A program made the translations under genes and the position numbers. Shown piece after piece: positions 1 through 7,325 of a DNA stretch of 12,204 bases. Source of the DNA: an uncultured Lachnospiraceae bacterium (GTDB lineage: Bacteria; Bacillota; Clostridia; Lachnospirales; Lachnospiraceae); assembly GCA_945788595.1 (NCBI GenBank), contig CALZMS010000009.1, positions 1 through 12,204 of the forward strand. Reading direction: 5' to 3'. Numbering within the stretch: position 1 is the first letter of the stretch; each line of letters begins with the position of its first letter. The notes beneath the pieces were generated by a model. It was not told the DNA's origin, ran no database searches, and saw only the letters and a list, made by a program, of their open reading frames with translations.

Positions 1-38
1 CATGTGCTTTATATCGTGCACAGAATGGAGGAAACAAA

Positions 39-1298
39 TTGAATATTCTGTTAACTAAATCAACGATGCCCATCATAAAGTATGTTGCTTTACTTCTGGG
101 GTATCTGATGGAGGGTATCTATAAGGTTCTGGATATTCTGCATATTCCGAACATAGGTATGGCCATCATCTTATTTACATTGATCATCTACCTGCTGATG
201 CTTCCTCTGCAGATCAAGCAGCAGAAATTCAGCAAGATGAATTCTGTTATGGCTCCTGAGCTGAATAAGATCCGTGAAAAATATGCAAATAAAAAAGATC
301 AGGCGTCTATGGAAAAAATGAATGAAGAGACACAAGCTGTATATGCAAAATACGGCGTATCCGCAACGGGCAGCTGTGTGCAGCTTCTGATCCAGATGCC
401 GATCCTGTTCGCATTGTATCAGGTAATTTATAAGATTCCGGGATACATCAGTTCCGTCAGAAATATTTTCAGCGGTCTCGTAGAACAAATCACCAGCATT
501 AATGGTTACACTGATATTATCAAAGAGTTTGTTACAGAGAATAAGATCAGCACACTTCAGCCTCTGTATTCCGAGAGCGGAGAGATGCTGAAGGAATCTG
601 TTGTTGATTTTCTGTATAAATTAAGTCCTTCCCAGTGGCAGAGTCTGGAGAATGTAAGCGCATTCAAGGGAATGGATGGTCTCATCCAGAGTACATCCAA
701 TGAAATTGCCCGTGTAAATACATTCCTGGGCATGAATATTTCCGATACTCCTATGTCTCTGATCACATCCTCTATTAAAGCCGGTGCATGGCTGCTTGTT
801 ATTGCCGCTATTCTGATTCCGGTACTGGCTTATGTGACACAGCTTCTGAACTACAAGCTGATGCCGCAGCCGGAAACATCAGGTACAGATACTACAGCAG
901 CTACCATGAAGAGCATGAACCTGATGATGCCTCTGATGAGTGCTTTCTTCTGTCTGACTCTTCCGGTAGGTATTGGTATTTACTGGATCGCCGGTGCAGT
1001 GATTCGTACGGTAGAGCAGATCTTCATCAACCGTCATCTGAATAATATTGATATGGATGAACTGGTTCGTAAGAATAAAGAAGCTGCAGAAAAGAAGATG
1101 GAGAAGAAAAAAGAAGTGTCTTCAAGTCAGGTTTCTGCCAATGTACACAGAAACACAAAGAACATCGCTTCTGTAGCTAAGAATGTAAAAAGTTCTGACG
1201 AAGCGGCTGTGCAGAGAGCTTCTCAAAATTATAAAGAAGGAAGTATCGCCGCAAAGGCCAATATGCTCAGCAGACTGGACGAAAAGAAGAAAAAATAA
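39..1298 (+). CDS. yidC: YidC/Oxa1-family membrane protein insertase
   Basis: Inserts and folds inner-membrane proteins, alone or with SecYEG. The 419-residue product shows the conserved core: a membrane segment near residues 41-57, a charged cytoplasmic hairpin (about 59-112, with IKQQKFSK), a second membrane segment containing QMPILFALYQ (119-128), and three C-terminal segments around 248-270, 294-312 and 313-330. The tail from 335 on is very basic, as in many Gram-positive YidC proteins that lack a ribosome receptor domain. No lipobox cysteine is seen near the N-terminus, unlike Bacillus SpoIIIJ. The start is TTG, chosen because GGAGG (27-31) lies 7 bases upstream and the N-terminus then matches clostridial relatives from memory. 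The frame stays open to the window edge, so an earlier start cannot be excluded; ATG at 66 is a later option. Odd points: Tyr51 replaces the usual groove arginine, and the extracellular loop (about 135-245) is long. Confidence 0.95.
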   Translation: MNILLTKSTMPIIKYVALLLGYLMEGIYKVLDILHIPNIGMAIILFTLIIYLLMLPLQIKQQKFSKMNSVMAPELNKIREKYANKKDQASMEKMNEETQAVYAKYGVSATGSCVQLLIQMPILFALYQVIYKIPGYISSVRNIFSGLVEQITSINGYTDIIKEFVTENKISTLQPLYSESGEMLKESVVDFLYKLSPSQWQSLENVSAFKGMDGLIQSTSNEIARVNTFLGMNISDTPMSLITSSIKAGAWLLVIAAILIPVLAYVTQLLNYKLMPQPETSGTDTTAATMKSMNLMMPLMSAFFCLTLPVGIGIYWIAGAVIRTVEQIFINRHLNNIDMDELVRKNKEAAEKKMEKKKEVSSSQVSANVHRNTKNIASVAKNVKSSDEAAVQRASQNYKEGSIAAKANMLSRLDEKKKK

Positions 1299-1309
1299 AG
1301 AGAGTAGGA

Positions 1310-1329
1310 GAATTACCACAGTGTAATTC
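1310..1329 (+). promoter_or_regulatory. Stem-loop abutting the jag ribosome binding site
   Basis: A perfect 7-bp stem (1310-1316 with 1323-1329) and a 6-base loop end directly next to the jag Shine-Dalgarno sequence AGGAGGG (1330-1336), which is 4 bases from the ATG at 1341. In the yidC-jag transcript this hairpin would sit right beside the ribosome site and could tune jag translation or protect the message. It has no U-tract, so it is not a terminator. The regulatory role is inference. Confidence 0.4.
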
Positions 1330-1340
1330 AGGAGGGATAT

Positions 1341-2297
1341 ATGGAATTTCAGGAATTTACAGGTGATAACGTAGACCTTGCCATCAACGAAGCCTGTACC
1401 AGACTTCAGGTTCCGAGTTTTGAACTGGAATATGAAGTAATCAGTAAAGAATCTGCCGGATTTTTAGGATTTGGAAAGAAGCCGGCCAGAATCCGTGCCA
1501 GAAAGAAAGAAGTTCAGGAGACGGTTAAAGCTGAGCCTATACAGAAACAGGAGCCGAAGAAAAAAGAAGAAAAACCGGTGAAAAAGGCTGAAACTGCAGC
1601 GCCTGTTACTGAGGAAAAGAAAGAAGAAGCCGTAAAACCTGAGTTCAAAAAAGAACAGAAAAACAGAAACGGCAAAAAGAAAAATTTCGATAAGAAATCT
1701 AAAAATGTTTCCGGTGAAGAAAGAAAAGAAGCAAAACGTGAGCCGAGAAAAGAGCAGCCTAAGCGTGAGCCGAAGCCGGAACCGGTAGTTGTAGAACGTT
1801 CAGAAGAAGAAATCGCGACAATTAAGAAAACTGCCGAGGATTTTCTTAAAGAAGTATTTGCAGCTATGGAACTGGCTGTAGAGCTTAGTATTCAGTATAA
1901 TAAAGAAACCGGAAATCTGGAAATCGATTTTGCCGGTGACGATATGGGTATTCTGATCGGTAAGAGAGGACAGACACTGGATTCTCTGCAGTATCTGACA
2001 AGCCTTGTGGTAAACAAGAGCGAAAATGCTTATGTTCGTGTAAAACTGGATACAGAGAACTACAGAAGCAGAAGAAAAGATACACTGGAAAACCTGGCAA
2101 AGAATATTGCCTTTAAGGTAAAGAAGACAAGAAAACCGGTATCTTTAGAGCCGATGAATCCGTATGAGAGAAGAATTATTCATTCTGCTCTGCAGGGCAA
2201 CAAATTTGTAGAAACCTACAGTGAAGGCAATGAGCCTTACAGACATGTAGTAGTTACCCTGAAGAAAAACGCTTATTATCAGCGAGATGAAAAGTAA
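1341..2297 (+). CDS. jag: RNA-binding protein Jag (KhpB/EloR), Jag_N-KH-R3H
   Basis: A cytoplasmic RNA-binding protein known in pneumococcus (as KhpB/EloR) to partner KhpA and control cell elongation. In this 318-residue protein the order is: Jag_N domain at 1-52, with the typical GFLGFGKKPARI; a long low-complexity linker (about 53-152) rich in Lys, Glu, Pro and Arg; a KH domain (about 160-235) with the RNA-contacting GKRG loop at 207-210; and an R3H domain (about 240-312) with the R-x3-H signature at R277 and H281. The start is ATG with a strong AGGAGGG 4 bases upstream. It lies 42 bases after yidC, the usual arrangement, and is followed by a long stem-loop with a U-tract. Linker length varies widely in the family, so the roughly 100-residue charged linker is not alarming. 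Identity is secure; the cellular role is by analogy. Confidence 0.95.
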   Translation: MEFQEFTGDNVDLAINEACTRLQVPSFELEYEVISKESAGFLGFGKKPARIRARKKEVQETVKAEPIQKQEPKKKEEKPVKKAETAAPVTEEKKEEAVKPEFKKEQKNRNGKKKNFDKKSKNVSGEERKEAKREPRKEQPKREPKPEPVVVERSEEEIATIKKTAEDFLKEVFAAMELAVELSIQYNKETGNLEIDFAGDDMGILIGKRGQTLDSLQYLTSLVVNKSENAYVRVKLDTENYRSRRKDTLENLAKNIAFKVKKTRKPVSLEPMNPYERRIIHSALQGNKFVETYSEGNEPYRHVVVTLKKNAYYQRDEK

Positions 2298-2316
2298 TTT
2301 AAAACAGTAAGGGTAT

Positions 2317-2390
2317 AGCTCCTGCTTCATGCAGCATGAAGATAAAGAACAATTCTTTACTTATGCTTTAGTTGAAGCAGGAGCTTTTTT
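2317..2390 (+). terminator. Composite long stem-loop terminator after jag
   Basis: A perfect 13-bp outer stem pairs 2317-2329 with 2373-2385 and is followed by six T residues (2385-2390), the signature of a rho-independent terminator. The 43 bases between the arms fold further: 2333-2337 pairs with 2363-2367, 2339-2341 with 2360-2362, and 2343-2349 with 2353-2359, leaving a 3-base loop. The outer stem plus U-tract should end or attenuate yidC-jag transcription before mnmE. The extra apical stem is not needed for termination. Confidence 0.75.
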
Positions 2391-2400
2391 ATAGTAATAT
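2372..2400 (+). promoter_or_regulatory. Possible mnmE promoter overlapping the terminator
   Basis: TTGAAG (2372-2377) and TAATAT (2395-2400) are separated by 17 bases. Each hexamer matches the sigma-A consensus at 4 of 6 positions. If used, the -35 lies inside the descending arm of the jag terminator and transcripts would start near 2407, ahead of mnmE. The match is modest and the DNA is AT-rich, so this is only a candidate. Confidence 0.25.
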
Positions 2401-2478
2401 CAATTGCGTGAATGGTCTTTTTAATCCAGACAAGGACGTCTGATGATGGGAGACAGTGATTATTTGGCAGGTGAAAAA

Positions 2479-3852
2479 ATGAAGCAGACGATTGCGGCAA
2501 TTTCAACAGCATTGAATCCTTCCGGTATAGGTATAGTTAGAATTACGGGACTGGAGGCTATGGATGTAGCATATAAAGTTTATCGTTCGAAAAACGGAAA
2601 AAAAGATATTCGAAAAGCTCCTTCTCATACGATCCATTATGGATTTGTGTATGATGAAGATGAATGTATAGATGAAGTCCTGGTGATGTGGATGAAAGGT
2701 CCGCGCACATATACAGGAGAAGATACAGTGGAGATCAATTGTCATGGCGGTGTTCTGGCCGTGCAGAAAGTACTGGAAGCTGTATTGAAAGCTGGTGCAA
2801 GACCGGCAGAACCGGGTGAATTTACAAAAAAAGCGTTCTTAAACGGTAAGATGGATCTTTCCCAGGCGGAAGCCGTTATGGATGTAATTGAATCAGACAG
2901 CAAATATGCGCTGCAGAATTCACTTTCTCAGTTAAAGGGATCATTGCATGACAGGATCACAAAGATGAGAGAGACGATACTGTATCATATTGCCTATATA
3001 GAATCGGCTCTGGATGATCCGGAGCATATCAGTATTGATGGTTATGGAGAACAGCTTGAAGAAGCTTTACTTCCTATAAAGGATGAAGTAAAGAAAATGA
3101 TCCATTCCTACGGAAATGGACGGTTGATCAAAGATGGTATACGCACAGTAATTCTTGGAAAACCAAATGCAGGTAAATCCTCTATTCTGAATATGATGAT
3201 GGGAGAGGACAGAGCCATTGTCACGGATATTGCGGGAACCACAAGGGATGTGCTGGAAGAACAGATCATGTTGGGAAAAGTGGCTCTGCGTCTTGCAGAT
3301 ACTGCAGGTATAAGGGAAACAAAGGATGTAGTGGAAAAAATCGGTGTAGATAAGGCAAGACAGTATGCTAACCAGGCAGATCTTATTCTGTTTGTGGTGG
3401 ATTCTTCTACGGAGTTTGATCAGGATGATGAAGACATACTTTCCAGTATACGGGATAAAAAGTATGTGGTATTGTTAAATAAGACAGATCTGGAAGAAAA
3501 GACAAGTCTGGAGCTGTTACGCAAAAAGACAGATCGGCCGATCCTTGCTTTTTCCGCGGCGGAAGAGAAGGGACTGAAGGAACTGGAAGAAATGCTGGAG
3601 CAGATGTTTTTTGCGGGTGAATTTTCTTTTGAGGAGAATATTACTATTACAAACAGTCGTCATAAGGCGGAGCTGGAGGAAACACTGCAAAGTATTGATC
3701 TGGTGCTTAATAGTATTGCGGATCAGATGCCGGAGGATTTTTATTCCATAGATCTGATGAATGCGTATGAGCATCTCGGAAATATCATCGGTGAATCTGT
3801 GGGTGAGGATCTGGTGAATGAGATCTTTTCTAAATTTTGTACAGGAAAATAG
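2479..3852 (+). CDS. mnmE: tRNA uridine-5-carboxymethylaminomethyl modification GTPase MnmE
   Basis: GTPase partner of MnmG. The complex makes 5-carboxymethylaminomethyl uridine at wobble position 34 of certain tRNAs, using a folate one-carbon unit, glycine and FAD. With this start the protein is 457 residues, the usual family size. The N-terminal folate-binding domain begins KQTIAAIST. The G domain carries G1 GKPNAGKSS (227-235), G2 TTRD (254-257), G3 DTAG (274-277), G4 NKTD (334-337) and G5 SA (359-360). The C-terminal C-x-G-K motif (CTGK, 454-457) is intact. The ATG at 2479 is preferred because AGGTGA (2469-2474) fits the extended Shine-Dalgarno and the N-terminus then matches homologues. 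An in-frame ATG at 2443, 6 bases after AAGGA, would add 12 residues and cannot be ruled out. mnmG follows after 33 bases, so the two are probably cotranscribed. Confidence 0.95.
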   Translation: MKQTIAAISTALNPSGIGIVRITGLEAMDVAYKVYRSKNGKKDIRKAPSHTIHYGFVYDEDECIDEVLVMWMKGPRTYTGEDTVEINCHGGVLAVQKVLEAVLKAGARPAEPGEFTKKAFLNGKMDLSQAEAVMDVIESDSKYALQNSLSQLKGSLHDRITKMRETILYHIAYIESALDDPEHISIDGYGEQLEEALLPIKDEVKKMIHSYGNGRLIKDGIRTVILGKPNAGKSSILNMMMGEDRAIVTDIAGTTRDVLEEQIMLGKVALRLADTAGIRETKDVVEKIGVDKARQYANQADLILFVVDSSTEFDQDDEDILSSIRDKKYVVLLNKTDLEEKTSLELLRKKTDRPILAFSAAEEKGLKELEEMLEQMFFAGEFSFEENITITNSRHKAELEETLQSIDLVLNSIADQMPEDFYSIDLMNAYEHLGNIIGESVGEDLVNEIFSKFCTGK

Positions 3853-3885
3853 AAGCGGTAGAGATATCGTTTTTGGAGATAACAG

Positions 3886-5775
3886 ATGAATAATTTAGTG
3901 CAGAACTATGATGTAGTTGTGGTCGGTGCCGGTCATGCAGGATGTGAGGCGGCTCTGGCCTGTGCAAGACTGGGGCTGGAGACCATTATTTTTACCGTAA
4001 GTGTGGAAAGTATTGCTTTGATGCCCTGTAATCCGAATATAGGAGGAAGTTCCAAGGGACATCTGGTCAGAGAAATTGATGCTCTGGGCGGAGAGATGGG
4101 AAAAAATATTGACAAGACCTTTATTCAGTCAAAAATGCTGAATAGTTCCAAGGGACCGGCGGTACATTCTCTTAGAGCCCAGGCGGATAAGAGTGAATAC
4201 AGTCGAGAAATGAGAAAAATTCTCGAGAATACAGAACATCTTACCATAAAGCAGGCAGAGGTTACGGAGCTGCTTACGGAGAATGGAAAAGTTAAAGGAG
4301 TGAAAACCTTTTCGCAGGCGACATATTATTGTAAAGCAGTGGTGTTGTGTACGGGAACGTATCTCAGAGCCCGCTGTATTTATGGTGATGTAAGTAATTA
4401 TACCGGTCCGAATGGTTTGCAGGCTGCGAATCATCTGACGGATTCATTGAAATCCAATGGCATAGAGATGTTTCGGTATAAGACAGGAACACCGGCGAGA
4501 ATGGATAAGCGTTCTATTGATTTTTCAAAGATGGAAGAGCAGTTTGGAGATAAGAGAGTGGTGCCGTTTTCCTTTACTACGGATCCGGAAAGTGTGCAGA
4601 TCGATCAGGTTTCCTGCTGGCTGACATATACCAATGAAGAAACTCATGATATTATACGAAAAAATCTCAACAGATCTCCTCTTTTTTCGGGAATGATCGA
4701 GGGAACAGGCCCGAGATATTGTCCGTCTATAGAGGACAAGGTCGTTAAGTTTGCGGATAAAAAGAGGCATCAGGTATTTATTGAGCCTGAGGGACTGTAT
4801 ACAAATGAGATGTATGTGGGCGGTATGTCCAGTTCTCTGCCGGAGGATGTACAGGAAGAGATGTATCATACAGTACCCGGGCTGGAGCATGCAAAGATCG
4901 TGCGAAATGCTTATGCGATAGAGTATGACTGTATCAATCCGATCCAGCTGAATAATACACTAGAATTTAAAAATATACGAGGATTATTCTCGGGAGGACA
5001 GTTTAACGGAAGCTCCGGTTATGAGGAAGCAGCTGCACAGGGATTGGTGGCAGGAATCAATGCTGCGATGGAAATTCTCGGAAAAGAAATGCTGGTTCTG
5101 GATAGATCAGAAGCGTATATTGGCGTGCTGATAGATGATCTGGTGACGAAGGAAAATCATGAACCGTATCGTATGATGACCAGTCGGGCGGAGTACAGAC
5201 TTTTGCTGCGTCAGGATAACGCGGATCGCAGACTGACGGAAAAAGGATATAGAGTCGGCTTGATTTCAGAGGAGAGAATGGAGAAACTGCGGCTGAAGGA
5301 AAGGCTGATCGATGAAGAAATTGCCAGGGTAAAGCAGGTGCATGTGGCTGCTTCAAAGGAAGTGCAGGAATTGATGGCAGAGCTGGAATCTACTCCGCTT
5401 AACAGTGGTATGATGCTGGATGAGCTGATTAAGAGACCTGAGCTAAGCTATGAGATGCTTTTGCCCATCGATCCGGAACGCCCGGAGCTTCCAGAGGATG
5501 TTAAAGAGCAGGTAAATATTGAGATCAAGTACGAGGGATATATTAAAAGACAGTTAAAACAGGTAGAGCAGTTTAAGAAAATGGAGGCCAGAAAAATCCC
5601 GGAGGATATTGATTACGATGATGTAAAGAGCCTTCGGATCGAGGCGGTGCAGAAGCTGAAAGCTTTCCGTCCTTCTAATATCGGTCAGGCTTCCCGTATT
5701 GCGGGAGTTTCACCGGCGGATATTTCTGTGCTGCATGTTTATCTGGAACAGTATAGGAGAAAACGCGATGAATGA
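3886..5775 (+). CDS. mnmG: tRNA uridine-5-carboxymethylaminomethyl modification enzyme MnmG (GidA)
   Basis: FAD enzyme that works with MnmE to modify the wobble uridine of tRNA. The 629-residue product has the dinucleotide-binding GAGHAGCEA (14-22), the MPCNPNIGG segment with Cys48, the [16 protein letters not shown] segment near 88-102, and [10 protein letters not shown] with the conserved Cys279. Both cysteines have been implicated in catalysis in the family. The C-terminal helical region ends with the [13 protein letters not shown] signature used for MnmE and tRNA contacts. Length is typical and no residue of note is missing. GGAG (3875-3878) lies 7 bases before the ATG. Its last 8 bases overlap rsmG, which implies translational coupling. 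The order mnmE-mnmG-rsmG matches the origin region of Bacillus and many clostridia. Confidence 0.97.
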   Translation: MNNLVQNYDVVVVGAGHAGCEAALACARLGLETIIFTVSVESIALMPCNPNIGGSSKGHLVREIDALGGEMGKNIDKTFIQSKMLNSSKGPAVHSLRAQADKSEYSREMRKILENTEHLTIKQAEVTELLTENGKVKGVKTFSQATYYCKAVVLCTGTYLRARCIYGDVSNYTGPNGLQAANHLTDSLKSNGIEMFRYKTGTPARMDKRSIDFSKMEEQFGDKRVVPFSFTTDPESVQIDQVSCWLTYTNEETHDIIRKNLNRSPLFSGMIEGTGPRYCPSIEDKVVKFADKKRHQVFIEPEGLYTNEMYVGGMSSSLPEDVQEEMYHTVPGLEHAKIVRNAYAIEYDCINPIQLNNTLEFKNIRGLFSGGQFNGSSGYEEAAAQGLVAGINAAMEILGKEMLVLDRSEAYIGVLIDDLVTKENHEPYRMMTSRAEYRLLLRQDNADRRLTEKGYRVGLISEERMEKLRLKERLIDEEIARVKQVHVAASKEVQELMAELESTPLNSGMMLDELIKRPELSYEMLLPIDPERPELPEDVKEQVNIEIKYEGYIKRQLKQVEQFKKMEARKIPEDIDYDDVKSLRIEAVQKLKAFRPSNIGQASRIAGVSPADISVLHVYLEQYRRKRDE

Positions 5776-6490
5776 GAAAAAATCTCGTATAAAAGAGGCG
5801 TTTGCTAAAGTCGGTTGGGAATTGACGGATCTGCAGACGGATCAGTTTGTCAGATATTATGAGCTTTTGGTTGAATGGAATGAAAAGATGAATCTGACGG
5901 CAATCACGGAATTTGATGAGGTGGTGATCAAACATTTTGTGGATAGTGCCTGTGGTTCTATGGTCTGTGACTTTTCTGCTGTGGATAAAGTGCTTGATTT
6001 GGGGACAGGTGCCGGATTTCCGGGAATTCCGTTGAAAATTCTTTATCCTGAGACGGAGTTTGTGCTGATGGACTCTTTAAATAAGAGGATTACATTTTTG
6101 CAGGAAGTGATCGAGCAGCTGGGATTGCTGAAGATTACGGCTGTGCATGGTCGGGCGGAAGAAATGGCCAGAAATGAATCTTATAGAGAGCAATTTGATG
6201 TTTGCACATCGAGGGCTGTGGCAAATACGAGTACGCTTTTGGAATATTGTATGCCTTTTGTGAAGGTTGGCGGTTGTTTTGTGGCGTATAAGTCGGGTAA
6301 GTTCCGGGAGGAGATTCTGGGAGCGAAGAAGGCGCTGCATTTGCTGCAGACGGAGATGGAAGTGGAGAAGGATTTTTTGCTGGCGGATACGGATATGGAG
6401 AGGACGCTGGTTGTGTTTCGGAAGATGGGAAAGACGACGAAGAAGTATCCGAGGAAGGCGGGGATGCCTTCGAAGGAGCCGCTGGGGTGA
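5768..6490 (+). CDS. rsmG: 16S rRNA (guanine-527-N7)-methyltransferase RsmG
   Basis: SAM-dependent methyltransferase that makes m7G527 in 16S rRNA; in other bacteria its loss gives low-level streptomycin resistance. The 240-residue length is typical. Visible signatures are the SAM-binding [11 protein letters not shown] (76-86), NLTAI (42-46), HGRAEE (127-132) and SRAVA (148-152). The start is ATG at 5768, supported by AGGAGA (5755-5760) 7 bases upstream; the frame is open further back, but that extension lies inside mnmG and looks unlike the family. The gene overlaps mnmG by 8 bases and ends just before an intrinsic terminator. Oddity: the last 60 or so codons are strongly G-ending (GAG, AAG, CTG, ACG, GCG), more so than the first half. 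The protein still reads as a normal RsmG C-terminus, so I see no frameshift. Confidence 0.96.
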   Translation: MNEKKSRIKEAFAKVGWELTDLQTDQFVRYYELLVEWNEKMNLTAITEFDEVVIKHFVDSACGSMVCDFSAVDKVLDLGTGAGFPGIPLKILYPETEFVLMDSLNKRITFLQEVIEQLGLLKITAVHGRAEEMARNESYREQFDVCTSRAVANTSTLLEYCMPFVKVGGCFVAYKSGKFREEILGAKKALHLLQTEMEVEKDFLLADTDMERTLVVFRKMGKTTKKYPRKAGMPSKEPLG

Positions 6491-6497
6491 TTTTTGG

Positions 6498-6527
6498 AGA
6501 GTGTTGCTTATGGGCGGCACTCTTTTT
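6498..6527 (+). terminator. Rho-independent terminator after rsmG
   Basis: A 10-bp stem pairs 6498-6507 with 6514-6523, with two G-T wobbles and a 6-base loop. It is followed by a T run at 6523-6527. It starts 8 bases after the rsmG stop codon and closes the mnmE-mnmG-rsmG transcription unit. Confidence 0.8.
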
Positions 6528-6541
6528 GGTTTGGGGGTGAC

Positions 6542-6753
6542 TTTTAAGACGTACGGAAGCAAGAATTATCCCCTAATTTTCAAAACACATTGATTTCAGC
6601 CGCTTTTCCTGCGCTGCCTGTTAGCCTTCGGAAAGTGAAATTCGCCTGCGGCTCAGACAGTCACTTTCCGAGGGCAGCTATGCTCGGAAAAGCGGCTGAA
6701 ATCTGCCAGTGTTTTGAAAATTAGGGGATAATTCTTGCTTCCTGTTCTTAAAA
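6542..6753. repeat. Nested inverted repeat, MITE-like palindromic element
   Basis: A 212-base structure with no gene inside. From the outside in: an 8-bp pair (6542-6549 with 6746-6753), a perfect 34-bp inverted repeat (6555-6588 with 6709-6742), a perfect 18-bp repeat (6592-6609 with 6686-6703), and a 15-bp stem with one G-T wobble (6624-6638 with 6661-6675). A small GCC-TGC-GGC hairpin sits at the tip. Only small internal loops separate the outer layers. As RNA or as a cruciform the whole unit folds into one long rod. Size, perfect terminal repeats and lack of coding potential fit a non-autonomous mobile element or an interspersed palindromic repeat family. Flanking GTGA (6537-6540 and 6755-6758) could be a target duplication but is too short to trust. 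It is too long for an ordinary terminator and lacks a U-tract. Confidence 0.7.
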
Positions 6754-6760
6754 TGTGAAA

Positions 6761-6789
6761 TTGATGGGATTGATTTTATATTTTGTAAT
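6761..6789 (+). promoter_or_regulatory. Candidate promoter ahead of the 20-bp hairpin
   Basis: TTGATG (6761-6766) and TGTAAT (6784-6789) are 17 bases apart and match the sigma-A consensus at 4 of 6 and 5 of 6 positions. A transcript from here would start near 6796 and run into the hairpin at 6825-6874. AT-rich DNA gives such matches by chance, so confidence is low. Confidence 0.25.
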
Positions 6790-6824
6790 AGAGATTTTGA
6801 AAATGTAAGTAATTTAAGATGGAC

Positions 6825-6880
6825 GAAAGCAATCATTACCACTGTTTCTAAAATCAGTGGTAATGATTGCTTTCTGTTTC
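6825..6880 (+). terminator. 20-bp perfect hairpin, terminator-like
   Basis: Bases 6825-6844 are perfectly complementary to 6855-6874 with a 10-base loop. The sequence after it on the + strand is T-rich but interrupted (TTTC at 6871-6874, then TGTTTC), so it is a weak U-tract. No gene ends just upstream on the + strand and no T run follows on the other strand. It could end a short non-coding RNA, act as a backstop for read-through from rsmG, or be a protein-binding palindrome. Confidence 0.5.
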
Positions 6881-6953
6881 TTGAAATATGATTTGGATTG
6901 TAATTTATGGAGTGATTAAGTATAGGAAATCTTTTTTTATTAAAAAGTAATTA

Positions 6954-6969
6954 TGTTTCACGTGAAACA
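6954..6969. promoter_or_regulatory. parS: parS centromere site 1
   Basis: TGTTTCACGTGAAACA is a perfect 16-bp palindrome identical to the consensus chromosomal parS site bound by ParB/Spo0J. The flanking bases A and T extend it to 18 bp. It lies about 420 bases before the parA start. ParB loads here and spreads, marking the origin region for ParA-driven segregation and SMC loading (known for the family). Confidence 0.97.
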
Positions 6970-6979
6970 TATCTTTTTT

Positions 6980-7007
6980 TTGAAATGGCGATGTCATTGC
7001 TTATAAT
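6980..7007 (+). promoter_or_regulatory. Strong sigma-A-like promoter next to parS 1
   Basis: TTGAAA (6980-6985, 5 of 6) and a perfect TATAAT (7002-7007) are separated by 16 bases. It starts 10 bases after parS 1, so ParB spreading would be expected to cover it. Transcripts would start near 7014, more than 350 bases before parA, giving either a long leader carrying parS 2 or a separate non-coding RNA. Confidence 0.5.
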
Positions 7008-7213
7008 ATAATTAGCAATAATATGTATAGATGATATAAAACATGGAGAATAATGTTGATTAAGAAATAGAAGAATAATTATAAAATGAGAAAATATCTC
7101 GTAATTCGACACAATATTTGAAATGAACGAGAAAAAAACACGATAATTACAAGCATGATTAATGATTTAATAATGATAAATTATTTTCCACAGATTATAT
7201 TCATGCAAATATC

Positions 7214-7222
7214 CGTGAAACA
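7214..7222 (+). promoter_or_regulatory. parS half-site
   Basis: CGTGAAACA is identical to the right half of the parS palindrome, while the left half is not conserved. It lies 9 bases before the intact parS 2 in the same orientation as its right arm. It may be a decayed second site or a weak ParB contact. Confidence 0.4.
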
Positions 7223-7231
7223 CACTAAAAA

Positions 7232-7247
7232 TGTTTCACGTGAAACA
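7232..7247. promoter_or_regulatory. parS: parS centromere site 2
   Basis: A second exact copy of TGTTTCACGTGAAACA, with its centre 278 bases from that of site 1 and 128 bases before the parA start codon. It lies about 70 bases upstream of the candidate parA -10 element, so ParB bound here could also repress its own operon (inference). Confidence 0.97.
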
Positions 7248-7316
7248 TTGTATTTCTGCAATTGTCTCAAAATTAGTGAAATAACCCATTTTTCAGTGGA
7301 TATTGCATTTCTATGG

Positions 7317-7325
7317 TGATATACT
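7317..7325 (+). promoter_or_regulatory. Extended -10 promoter of the parAB operon
   Basis: TGATATACT fits the TGnTATAAT extended -10 pattern with one mismatch in the hexamer. No good -35 lies 16-18 bases upstream, which extended -10 promoters can tolerate. The start of transcription would be near 7332, leaving a leader of about 44 bases that contains the parA ribosome site at 7364-7369. Confidence 0.45.

Noticed and set aside
1..42. Open frame at the left edge ending in TGA at 40-42, overlapping the yidC TTG start
   Set aside because: yidD is expected upstream of yidC, but the 13 visible residues do not resemble a YidD C-terminus, and so short a stretch can be open by chance.
1500..1800. Lys/Glu/Pro-rich repeat-like stretch in jag
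   Set aside because: It is low-complexity linker between Jag_N and KH domains, common in this family, without a defined repeat unit.
6267..6593. Arg- and Trp-rich + strand frame overlapping the end of rsmG
   Set aside because: It is the +1 frame of the G-ending codons of rsmG, runs through the terminator and into the inverted repeat, and has no ribosome site or family resemblance.
7086..7103. 18 bases matching 17 of 18 to rsmG bases 5772-5789
   Set aside because: The match is A-rich, does not extend in either direction and includes a simple GAGA...TCTC motif, so chance is more likely than a duplicated fragment.
7184..7192. TTTTCCACA, one mismatch from a DnaA box, in AT-rich DNA
   Set aside because: A single near-match does not make an origin. 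No cluster of DnaA boxes is seen, and in this gene order the origin is expected beyond rpmH and rnpA, to the left of the window.
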